From assembly GCA_002691725.1 (NCBI GenBank), contig NZIT01000051.1, positions 2,734 to 9,312 on the forward strand: DNA of 6,579 bases, read 5' to 3'. The stretch is from SAR116 cluster bacterium. Its GTDB lineage: Bacteria; Pseudomonadota; Alphaproteobacteria; Puniceispirillales; UBA1172. Positions 1-6,442 of this stretch are shown in pieces. Made by a program: the position numbers and the translations under genes. The notes beneath the pieces were generated by a model. That model saw only the letters and a program-made list of their open reading frames with translations, ran no database searches and had not been told where the DNA came from. Position 1 is the first letter of the stretch. Each line of letters starts with the position of its first letter.

Positions 1-1926
1 ATTGCGGCGCGTAAGCGGGGTGCTGAATATTTTGAACATACAAAGGTTGATAGCCTTGAGCAGACGAAAGATGGCTGGCGCGTCAACACTGATAAAGGCA
101 CGATCACTTGTGAGCATGTGGTTAATGCTGGCGGCTTATGGGCAAAGCAACTTGGGCGAATGGCGGGCATTGAGTTGCCTGTCTCACCATTGAAACATCA
201 TTATCTTGTGTCGGATTCGATCCCTAAACTTGAGGAAATTGATTTTGAAGTTCCTATGACCGTAGACCTGGAGGGCTTTACTTATCTGCGCCAGGATCAG
301 AATGGTGTCTTGTTAGGGATTTATGAAATCGACCATGAGCATTGGGCAATGGATGGAGCGCCATGGGATTATGGCATGGAGCTATTCCAGGAACAGACTG
401 ACCGTATTGAAAACGAATTGATAATGGGGTTTGAGCGCTATCCTGTCTTGCAGGAGGTTGGCGTTAAAACATGGGTTAATGGCGCCTTCACCTTCTCACC
501 GGATGGCAATCCGCTGGTTGGCCCTGTTCCTGGCAAGCCTGGATATTGGTGTGCTTGTGCGGTGATGGCCGGCTTCCTTCAGGGCGGCGGAGTTGGCAAA
601 TCCTTAGCTGAATGGATCATCCATGGTGAGCCAGAGGCTGATGTTTATGGGATGGATGTCGCCCGATATGGGAAATTTGCGGAAAATAAGCAATATATCA
701 AGGAAACCACAGGTCAGTTTTATTCGCGGCGATTTGTCATGACCTATCCGAATGAACAGCTGCCAGCTGGCCGGCCACTTAAAATGACGCCAGCCTCTAG
801 TGACATGTCAGCCGCAGGATGTCATTGGGGGGTTAGCTGGGATATGGAAGTGCCATTATACTTTGCCCCCGAAGGATTTTGTGAGACGCCTTCGCTGAAA
901 CGATCAAATGCTTTTGATATTGTTGGGGACGAATGTCGGGCCGTACGCTCTGGCGTCGGATTACTTGATATTTCCGGCTTCTCACGTTTTGAGGTATCAG
1001 GCGCCAATGCCGAAGCATGGCTTAACCGCATCATGGCTGGCCGTCTGCCAAAACCTGGACGTGTCCGGCTATCACCAATGCTAAGCGAAGAAGGCAAGTT
1101 AAAAGGCGACTTGACGATCTTTAACTGGGGCAATGATGTGTTTTGGATCATGGGCTCATACTATTTGCGGGCATGGCATATGCGCTGGTTCAATGATCAT
1201 ATTGAAGACGGCGTCAGCATCCGTGATCTAGGTGAGGAAATGGTTGGCTTCTCTCTTGCCGGGCCTAAATCAACTGAGGTTATAGCCAGTCTCACCGATG
1301 GGGATATTGAAGCCTTGCCGTTTCTTGGCTGTGGTGAGTTTGATATTGGGCTTATTCGCGCCAAGGTTGGCCGCTTATCAGTTGCAGGAGAGCTAGGCTA
1401 TGAGATTAATTGCCGGATGGGTGATCATATCACCCTTCGCCGCATGTTATTAGAGGCAGGGGCAAAATCTGATATTCGTGAATATGGATTTAATGCCATG
1501 CTTTCCCTGCGCCTGGAAAAAAGCTTTGGCATCTGGTCAGCTGAGTTCACGCAAGGCTATACCCCCGGCATGACGGGCATGGATCGCTGGATTGATTGGG
1601 ATAAGGGTGATTTTGTTGGACGCGCGGCGGCGCTGGCAGAACGTGATCAAACACCACCACAGCAAAAATTGGTGACTTTAGAAATTGATGCTGATGATGC
1701 CGATGCCAGCGGCTATGAGCCGATCTGGTCTGGCGGTGAATTAGTGGGCTTTATCACATCAGGCGGATATGGCCATACCATTCAGAAATCGCTGGCCATG
1801 GGCTTGGTCAATGCTGATCTGGCGGTTGAAGGAGCCGAATTGACGACGCATATCGTGGGTGTTGAAAAAACCGCTAGAGTCATTGCGCCATCACCTTATG
1901 ATCCGCAAGGAAAGGCCATGCGATGA
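1..1926 (+). CDS. FAD-dependent dimethylglycine/sarcosine dehydrogenase-GcvT fusion, 5'-truncated by window edge
   Basis: The reading frame is open from base 1 with no stop, and the codons before the first internal ATG (118) encode family-like sequence leading into VVNAGGLWAKQLGRMAG. The gene therefore starts off the window; 641 residues are visible. Family members run to about 800-860 aa, so roughly 170-200 residues are missing, including the GxGxxG FAD motif. Visible order: end of the DAO oxidoreductase domain (to about residue 225, with FTFSPDGNPLVGPVPGKPG and GFLQGGGVGKSLAEWI), an FAO_M linker (about 226-282), a GcvT folate domain (about 285-540, with VGLLDISGFSRFEVSG, KGDLTIF and AGELGYEI), and a GcvT C-terminal barrel (about 555-630). 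Known for the family: oxidative N-demethylation of dimethylglycine or sarcosine, with the C1 unit passed to tetrahydrofolate as 5,10-methylene-THF. The Asp in KGDLTI (visible residue 370) may match the folate-site Asp of GcvT. The stop overlaps the next start by 4 bp. The exact substrate is undetermined. Confidence 0.93.
   Translation: MAARKRGAEYFEHTKVDSLEQTKDGWRVNTDKGTITCEHVVNAGGLWAKQLGRMAGIELPVSPLKHHYLVSDSIPKLEEIDFEVPMTVDLEGFTYLRQDQNGVLLGIYEIDHEHWAMDGAPWDYGMELFQEQTDRIENELIMGFERYPVLQEVGVKTWVNGAFTFSPDGNPLVGPVPGKPGYWCACAVMAGFLQGGGVGKSLAEWIIHGEPEADVYGMDVARYGKFAENKQYIKETTGQFYSRRFVMTYPNEQLPAGRPLKMTPASSDMSAAGCHWGVSWDMEVPLYFAPEGFCETPSLKRSNAFDIVGDECRAVRSGVGLLDISGFSRFEVSGANAEAWLNRIMAGRLPKPGRVRLSPMLSEEGKLKGDLTIFNWGNDVFWIMGSYYLRAWHMRWFNDHIEDGVSIRDLGEEMVGFSLAGPKSTEVIASLTDGDIEALPFLGCGEFDIGLIRAKVGRLSVAGELGYEINCRMGDHITLRRMLLEAGAKSDIREYGFNAMLSLRLEKSFGIWSAEFTQGYTPGMTGMDRWIDWDKGDFVGRAAALAERDQTPPQQKLVTLEIDADDADASGYEPIWSGGELVGFITSGGYGHTIQKSLAMGLVNADLAVEGAELTTHIVGVEKTARVIAPSPYDPQGKAMR
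1907..1915 (+). promoter_or_regulatory. Ribosome binding site for the MttB-family gene
   Basis: The purine-rich run AAGGAAAGG ends 7 nt before the ATG at 1923. It lies inside the last codons of the dehydrogenase gene and supports the ATG that overlaps the dehydrogenase stop (ATGA, 1923-1926) as the true start. This arrangement is typical of translational coupling between adjacent operon genes. Confidence 0.6.
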
Positions 1927-3482
1927 GTAAGGATATCGCGCCTCTCGACAAACCTAAGCGGTTGGGCAGAAGCAAGCGGAATAAGGAACGCACCGCACAG
2001 CCTGCCCCGCCGCAACCGTTCGGCGCACTTGATAATCCTTTCCCGCCATTAAACGGGTTTGATGACAATATCATTGAGGAAATGCATCAGTCGGCGCTGA
2101 AGCTTCTTGAGCATGAAGGCATTAAAGTTCTGCATCCTGAAGCAAGGCGGCTCTATCAATCTGCTGGTGCGAGGGTTGATGAGAGTAGCGAAATGGTCTG
2201 GATTGGCAGGGATATCATTCTTTCCGCCCTCAAAACCGCCCCTAAAAGCTTCACCTTAAGAGGCGGCAATCGCGCTCGTGATGTCACGCTTGAATTGGGC
2301 AAATTGGTCTTTCAGCCGGGAGCGGCGGCACCCTATGCGACTGATCTGGAACGCGGGCGCCGCATTGGGTCTGAGCAAGATTTTCGTGAGCTGGTAAAAC
2401 TGACTCAGTATTTTTCATGCTTTCATATGATGCCGCCCTTGGTTGAACCGCAAGATGTCACCCCTGAGCATCGGCATTATGCCATTATGGATGCGATGCT
2501 GACCGAAACCGATAAAGTGCCATTCATTTATTCGCGCGGCTCACAACAAATCGAAGACGGGTTTGAGATGATCCGACTGTTTCGTGATATCAGCATGGAG
2601 GAGTTTCATACCAACCCTTGGTGTTATACCATTATCAATACTAATTCGCCGCGCATCCTTGATCTGCCTATGGCACAGGGATTGATTGATTTCGCCCGCG
2701 CCAGACAGATGAGCATTGTCACGCCATTTACCCTGATGGGAGCCATGGCACCGATTACCGTCGCCGGAGCAATGACGCTTTCTCACGCAGAAGCGATGGC
2801 AGCTATTGCGCTGGTTCAGATCACGCAACCCGGGGCACCTGTCTGTTACGGTACTTTCACCAGCAATGTTGATATGAGATCAGGGGCGCCTGCCTTTGGT
2901 ACACCTGAACATTTCAGGGCCTCATTAGTGGCTGGACAATTAGCCCGAAAAACTGGTCTGCCTTGGCGCTGTGCATCAGGAAGCGCCGCTAATATCAATG
3001 ATATCCAAGCCGCCAATGAAACCCAGTTTGGCTTATGGGGATGCTTGATGGCAGGGGCAACCATTGTTATCCATTCGGCAGGCTGGCTGGAGGGCGGCTT
3101 GGCGTTATCCTATGAAAAGCTGATCACCGATAGCGAAGTGCTGAAAATGGTGGAACATATGTGCAAACCTTTATCCATTAGCACCGATGATATGGGATAT
3201 GACGCGATTGCCGCGATGCCTCCTGGCGGGCATTTTTTCGGATGTGATCACACAATGGCACGATACCAGACCGAGTTTTATCAGCATGTCGTGGCTGACC
3301 TGTCAAATTACGGCACTTGGAAAGACAATGGGAGTATTGATACCAATCATCGCGCCACCAAAATATGGAAAGATATCTTGCAGCAGCCTAACACGCTCAG
3401 CGATAATGACGTTCCAATAGCAAAATTGCGCCAGTTCATCACAACCCGAATGCATGAAGGCGGCGCACCGCCTGTGAGTTAA
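1923..3482 (+). CDS. MttB/MtgB-family (trimethylamine/betaine:corrinoid) methyltransferase, non-pyrrolysine
   Basis: A 519-aa protein, near the usual family length (about 480-520). Family-like blocks appear in order: INTNSPRILD (238-247), PFTLMGAMAPITVAGAM (268-284), PGAPVCYGTF and VDMRSGAPAFGTPE (303-329), GSAANINDIQAANE (353-366), HSAGWLEGGLALSYEKL (384-400) and PPGGHFFGCDHT (433-444). The family fold is a TIM barrel. Characterised members move a methyl from a methylamine or quaternary amine to a Co(I) corrinoid protein: archaeal MttB acts on trimethylamine, MtgB on glycine betaine. Archaeal MttB carries pyrrolysine from an in-frame amber codon; here the frame has no internal TAG, so it belongs to the non-Pyl branch, for which betaines are the better guess. 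The first 40 residues are basic and proline-rich and probably disordered. It overlaps the dehydrogenase gene by 4 bp, which suggests product hand-off. No corrinoid protein gene is visible. Family assignment is firm; substrate is inferred. Confidence 0.94.
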   Translation: MSKDIAPLDKPKRLGRSKRNKERTAQPAPPQPFGALDNPFPPLNGFDDNIIEEMHQSALKLLEHEGIKVLHPEARRLYQSAGARVDESSEMVWIGRDIILSALKTAPKSFTLRGGNRARDVTLELGKLVFQPGAAAPYATDLERGRRIGSEQDFRELVKLTQYFSCFHMMPPLVEPQDVTPEHRHYAIMDAMLTETDKVPFIYSRGSQQIEDGFEMIRLFRDISMEEFHTNPWCYTIINTNSPRILDLPMAQGLIDFARARQMSIVTPFTLMGAMAPITVAGAMTLSHAEAMAAIALVQITQPGAPVCYGTFTSNVDMRSGAPAFGTPEHFRASLVAGQLARKTGLPWRCASGSAANINDIQAANETQFGLWGCLMAGATIVIHSAGWLEGGLALSYEKLITDSEVLKMVEHMCKPLSISTDDMGYDAIAAMPPGGHFFGCDHTMARYQTEFYQHVVADLSNYGTWKDNGSIDTNHRATKIWKDILQQPNTLSDNDVPIAKLRQFITTRMHEGGAPPVS

Positions 3483-3524
3483 TGGTAATCACCTTAAATA
3501 AAATGGACAAAATGAAAAGCATTT

Positions 3525-4211
3525 ATGGATAGTTTACCGCCATCACATCAGCACCCTAATCACTCATCAGGGCGGCCGTCTAGTCGGCCATCCGGCCGGA
3601 AGGGCAACATAAAAGTTACCCGTGAAGATTGGATTAAGGCCGCGATTGAGCTGCTGATCACGAAAGGCATTGATCATGTCAAGATTCTCAATATCGGCAA
3701 AAAACTCAATGTCGCCCGCTCAAGTTTTTATGGATATTTCCAAGACCAAAATGATCTGCATAATGCTCTCTTGGAAGAATGGCATAACCGCAATACGATA
3801 AATCTGATTACGGAGGCAACGACGCCCTGCGCGACGATAACCGAGGCCGTGTTAAGAGTGTTTCGCTGTGCCGTTAATCCCACCCAATTTGATATCCCCC
3901 TGGATTTTGCTATCCGTGATTGGGCGCGAAAATCAGACAATATTGCAAGCCGCATCATTGCCTCCGACAAAGACCGTATTGCGGCGCTAACTCGGATGTT
4001 TGAGCATTATGGGTTTCCGCCCATGGAATCCGGAACGCGCGCCCGCGTCATCTATTTCATGCAGACCGGATATAATGACGCGGTGATCAAGGAAGATATG
4101 AAAAACCGGCTTATGCTGGTGCCGGATTATGTTCGTATTTTTACGGGAAAAGACGCAAGCCAAGAGGAATTGGATGCTTTTACCGCTTATGTGGTAAGTG
4201 TTTCTGCCTGA
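3525..4211 (+). CDS. TetR/AcrR-family transcriptional regulator
   Basis: A 228-aa protein of TetR size. An N-terminal tail of about 28 residues rich in His, Pro, Ser and Arg precedes the DNA-binding domain, which begins at KVTREDWIKAAIELL (30-44). The helix-turn-helix lies at about 53-73, with LNVARSSFYGYF (61-72) as the recognition-helix signature. The ligand/dimer domain contains IRDWARKSD (130-138) and TRARVIYFMQTGY (171-183), a pattern seen in many proteobacterial TetR C-terminal domains. The ATG at 3525 is the first in frame, because TGA at 3513-3515 closes the frame upstream. Shine-Dalgarno support is weak (only AAAAG nearby). It sits 42 bp after the methyltransferase stop with no terminator between, so read-through from the upstream operon is likely. 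It may control the catabolic genes on either side; the inverted repeat at 4328-4342 is a candidate operator. The inducer is unknown. Confidence 0.93.
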   Translation: MDSLPPSHQHPNHSSGRPSSRPSGRKGNIKVTREDWIKAAIELLITKGIDHVKILNIGKKLNVARSSFYGYFQDQNDLHNALLEEWHNRNTINLITEATTPCATITEAVLRVFRCAVNPTQFDIPLDFAIRDWARKSDNIASRIIASDKDRIAALTRMFEHYGFPPMESGTRARVIYFMQTGYNDAVIKEDMKNRLMLVPDYVRIFTGKDASQEELDAFTAYVVSVSA

Positions 4212-4319
4212 ATGACCGAGACAGTAAGCGACATGGTGAGCGACATGGTGCGCGAGATGATGCGCGACATGGTGAATATGAAGGCAAGTCGCGTTTTCAA
4301 AAGATATATGTTGTTTTGA
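4212..4319 (+). CDS. Possible small ORF (35 aa) made of a four-residue repeat; doubtful gene
   Basis: An ATG directly follows the TetR-gene stop (TGA then ATG, no gap) and opens a 35-codon frame ending in TGA at 4317-4319. The peptide begins MTETVSDMVSDMVREMMRDM and ends in a basic tail, KASRVFKRYMLF. Four tetrapeptide units (SDMV, SDMV, REMM, RDMV) come from a 12-bp DNA repeat. The abutting stop/start would allow translational coupling to the regulator. Against it: no recognised family, very unusual Met-rich composition, and a frame that may be open only because the 12-bp repeat contains no stop. It could equally be non-coding repeat DNA. Confidence 0.25.
   Translation: MTETVSDMVSDMVREMMRDMVNMKASRVFKRYMLF
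4227..4274 (+). repeat. 12-bp tandem repeat, four copies
   Basis: Four head-to-tail 12-bp units: AGCGACATGGTG (4227), AGCGACATGGTG (4239), CGCGAGATGATG (4251) and CGCGACATGGTG (4263). The first two are identical and the others differ at one to three positions. The preceding 12 bp (4215-4226) match only about 7 of 12 positions and may be a decayed unit. It lies between the regulator and the flavoenzyme genes, inside the possible 35-aa ORF. It may be a slippage product or a cluster of protein-binding sites. Confidence 0.85.
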
Positions 4320-4371
4320 CGATATTTAGTGATAGCATCACTTTATTATATTCACATGATAAGTTTATTAG
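4316..4371 (+). promoter_or_regulatory. AT-rich leader/promoter region with inverted-repeat candidate operator (AGTGAT-AGC-ATCACT, 4328-4342)
   Basis: The stretch just before the flavoenzyme gene is clearly more AT-rich than its surroundings. It contains a perfect 6-bp inverted repeat with a 3-bp spacer: AGTGAT at 4328-4333, AGC, then ATCACT at 4337-4342. A TTGACG (4316-4321) resembles a -35 box and TATTAT (4344-4349) a -10 box, but the 22-nt spacing is too long for a standard sigma-70 promoter, so the precise promoter is uncertain. The palindrome between them is where a repressor could act, and the adjacent TetR gene makes that protein the obvious candidate. TetR operators are often longer, so this may be only the core. 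Confidence 0.4.
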
Positions 4372-6438
4372 ATGGATAACCCACAAAACATCTCTGACCC
4401 TTTGCTTCAGCCGTTTCAGATTGGCAATAAAACCATTAAAAATCGTATTTTCAGTACTGGCCACGCGCTCAGCCACGCCAATCATGGCCGCGCAACAGAC
4501 ACAACCTTGCGCTACCAAATGGAAAAAGCGAAAGGCGGTATTGGGCTGTCTTTTGTTGGGGGATCAGGCACTGTTTCCGCCGATACGGCACCAGTGTTTG
4601 ATCAGCTCATCATAGATGATGAGATTATGCCATTTTTTAAGCAATTGTCTGATTTCTATCATGATCATGGTGCATTATTAATGACCCAGATCACCCATCT
4701 TGGTCGCCGCACGAACAGCAAGGCTGGCCAATGGTTGCCGATCATCTCTGCCTCAGCAAACCGTGAAGTCTTGCATCGCGGCTTCCCGCGAGAAATGGAT
4801 GAAGAAGATATTATCCGCATTGTTGGCGATTTTGCGAGCGCCGCAAAGCGCTGTAAAGACAGCGGCCTTGATGGGCTTGAGATTATTGCATCAGGACATT
4901 TGATGGATCAATTCTGGTCACCTGTCACTAATCAGCGTATCGACAAATATGGGGGATCATTGGCCAACCGAATGCGCTTTAGCCGCATGGTCTTTGCCGC
5001 CATGCGTGAAGCTGCAGGCGATGACTTCCTGCTTGGCGTCAGGATGACCATGACCGAGCAGGATCATGATAAAAGCGGCTTGTCTGAGGCTGATAATATC
5101 AGCATAGCCAGCAAATTGCGTGATGATGGTGTGATTGATTTTCTTAATCTTGTATCTGGCCGCATTGATAGCTTGCCGAGGTTGACCAGTTATATGCCGG
5201 GCATGGCGGCGCCATTATCACCTTTCTTAGAGCAGGCTGGGCGGTTCAAACAAGACATTGATTTGCCAATCTTTCATGCTACGCGGATTAATGATTTATC
5301 AACCGCGCGTTATGCGATATCGGATCATTTGATTGATATGGTCGGAATGACACGCGGGCATATTGCTGACCCTTATATCGTTGCCAAACTGGAACGTGGT
5401 GATGAGGATCGTATCAGAACTTGTGTTGGCTCGACCTATTGCTCAAACTATGGCTATTGTATCCAGAACCCGGCAACGGCGCGCGAAGCCTCACTTCCGC
5501 ATATTATAACCCCTAGTGATGACAGCGCTAAAACCGTGGTTATTATTGGCGGCGGCCCTGCCGGATTGGAAGCCGCGCGAGCCAGCGCCGAGCGCGGTCA
5601 TAAGGTCATCTTGTTTGAGGCATCAAATCGTCTGGGTGGGCAGGTTAATCTGGCAAGCAAAGTTAATTGGCGCAAAGATTTGGGCAGTATTATTGATTGG
5701 CTTGAACGCGAATGTCAGCGCTTAGAGGTTGATATCCGCTGCAATCAGTTTGCTGATCAAGACATGATTATGGCTGAACAGCCCGATATTGTCTTTATGG
5801 CAACTGGCGGTTTGCCGCATACGGAATGGGTCGATGGAGATGCTAATATTCTAACGACATGGGATGTCATGTCAGGCATGGCGTCGCCAGAGGGCAATGT
5901 CTTTATCCATGATCAAACCGGGCTTAATGTGGCTATGGCGGCGGCGGATTATCTGTCTGAGAAGGGCGTTCAGGTTACGCTCAATACGCAAGATGCCTAT
6001 ATCGGATATGATGCGATGCGGCTGGAAATGTCGCCTTTCATGAAGCGGTTTTATGAACGTGGAGTGATCATGCAGCCTGATCATGAACTTATTCGTGCCA
6101 ATACATATCGAAACCAGGTCAAAGTGACGCTCCGCAATATGCATACCGCTGAGCTGACCGAGCATTACTATGATCATATCATTGTTGAGGCAGGGACTTT
6201 GCCGAATGATGAGCTGTTCTATGCCATGCGTGATCATTCGCTCAATAATGGCGTGATTGATCTTGATCGGATGGCATTAGGCGAACCGCAACCTGTTTTT
6301 GCCAATAATAATGCCAATAATAGTGCCAGTAATAGTAATGGTAACGACTATCATCTCTATCGGATTGGTGATGTTGTCGGCAGTCGGGATATCCATTGCG
6401 CCATGTTAGATGCGTTACGCATCTGTGCCAGAATATAG
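4372..6438 (+). CDS. OYE-family NADH:flavin oxidoreductase, DgcA/StcD-like N-methyl amino acid demethylase
   Basis: A 688-aa protein of the trimethylamine dehydrogenase/2,4-dienoyl-CoA reductase architecture. Residues about 8-345 form the FMN barrel: PFQIGNKTIKNRIFSTGHA (14-32), QITHLGRR (106-113), GHLMDQFWSPVTNQRIDKYG (175-194), FHATRI (301-306) and MVGMTRGHIADP (323-334). An Fe-S type motif follows (Cys351, Ser354, Cys357, Cys363), then a dinucleotide-binding domain with VVIIGGGPAGLEAARA (389-404) and FEASNRLGGQVNLA (415-428). The ends of the motif (CVGSTYC, NPATARE) and the GHLMDQFWSP block recall, from memory, the DgcA/StcD-like group that demethylates dimethylglycine or N-methylproline. 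Substrate is inferred. TAG at 4369-4371 lies directly upstream in frame, so ATG 4372 is the first start; no clear Shine-Dalgarno is seen. An Asn-rich insert (644-658) lies just before the conserved end YRIGDVVGSRDIH. The next gene follows after 4 bp. Confidence 0.92.
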   Translation: MDNPQNISDPLLQPFQIGNKTIKNRIFSTGHALSHANHGRATDTTLRYQMEKAKGGIGLSFVGGSGTVSADTAPVFDQLIIDDEIMPFFKQLSDFYHDHGALLMTQITHLGRRTNSKAGQWLPIISASANREVLHRGFPREMDEEDIIRIVGDFASAAKRCKDSGLDGLEIIASGHLMDQFWSPVTNQRIDKYGGSLANRMRFSRMVFAAMREAAGDDFLLGVRMTMTEQDHDKSGLSEADNISIASKLRDDGVIDFLNLVSGRIDSLPRLTSYMPGMAAPLSPFLEQAGRFKQDIDLPIFHATRINDLSTARYAISDHLIDMVGMTRGHIADPYIVAKLERGDEDRIRTCVGSTYCSNYGYCIQNPATAREASLPHIITPSDDSAKTVVIIGGGPAGLEAARASAERGHKVILFEASNRLGGQVNLASKVNWRKDLGSIIDWLERECQRLEVDIRCNQFADQDMIMAEQPDIVFMATGGLPHTEWVDGDANILTTWDVMSGMASPEGNVFIHDQTGLNVAMAAADYLSEKGVQVTLNTQDAYIGYDAMRLEMSPFMKRFYERGVIMQPDHELIRANTYRNQVKVTLRNMHTAELTEHYYDHIIVEAGTLPNDELFYAMRDHSLNNGVIDLDRMALGEPQPVFANNNANNSASNSNGNDYHLYRIGDVVGSRDIHCAMLDALRICARI
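6301..6345 (+). repeat. 12-bp tandem repeat encoding an Asn-rich insert in the flavoenzyme
   Basis: Three in-frame 12-bp units, GCCAATAATAAT (6301), GCCAATAATAGT (6313) and GCCAGTAATAGT (6325), are followed by a partial AAT/GGT/AAC tail to 6345. They encode ANNN-ANNS-ASNS-NGN, residues 644-658 of the 688-aa flavoprotein. The repeat length is a multiple of three, so expansion or contraction keeps the frame. It probably forms a flexible surface loop near the C-terminus. Confidence 0.85.
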
Positions 6439-6442
6439 CCAT

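Noticed and set aside
822..1151. Open frames on the - strand inside the dehydrogenase gene (also 833-1018).
   Set aside because: They lie wholly within a well-supported + strand gene, and their translations show no recognisable domain; they are shadows.
118..1926. Taking ATG 118 as the true start of the dehydrogenase.
   Set aside because: The frame is open to base 1 and upstream codons read as family-like sequence; starting at 118 would cut through the oxidoreductase domain.
1923..3482. Pyrrolysine-containing MttB.
   Set aside because: The frame is complete with no internal TAG, so no amber read-through is needed.
4251..4266. CGCG...CGCG as a terminator hairpin between the regulator and the flavoenzyme.
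   Set aside because: The stem is only 4 bp with an 8-nt loop and no T-run follows; it is explained by the 12-bp repeat.
4316..4615. A 99-codon + strand frame starting before the flavoenzyme ATG.
   Set aside because: It overlaps the flavoenzyme barrel N-terminus in another frame, begins at a poor start, and its product resembles no known protein.
5872..6237. A 121-codon - strand open frame opposite the flavoenzyme gene.
   Set aside because: The + strand here encodes conserved FAD-domain sequence; the opposite translation is His/Ile-rich with no family features.
5900..6240. Many TGATCA/GATC sites in the flavoenzyme gene, as a possible methylation or binding cluster.
   Set aside because: Most arise from Asp-His, Asp-Gln or Val-Ile-type codon pairs (GAT CAT, GAT CAA, GTG ATC) in coding sequence and are also seen elsewhere in the window.
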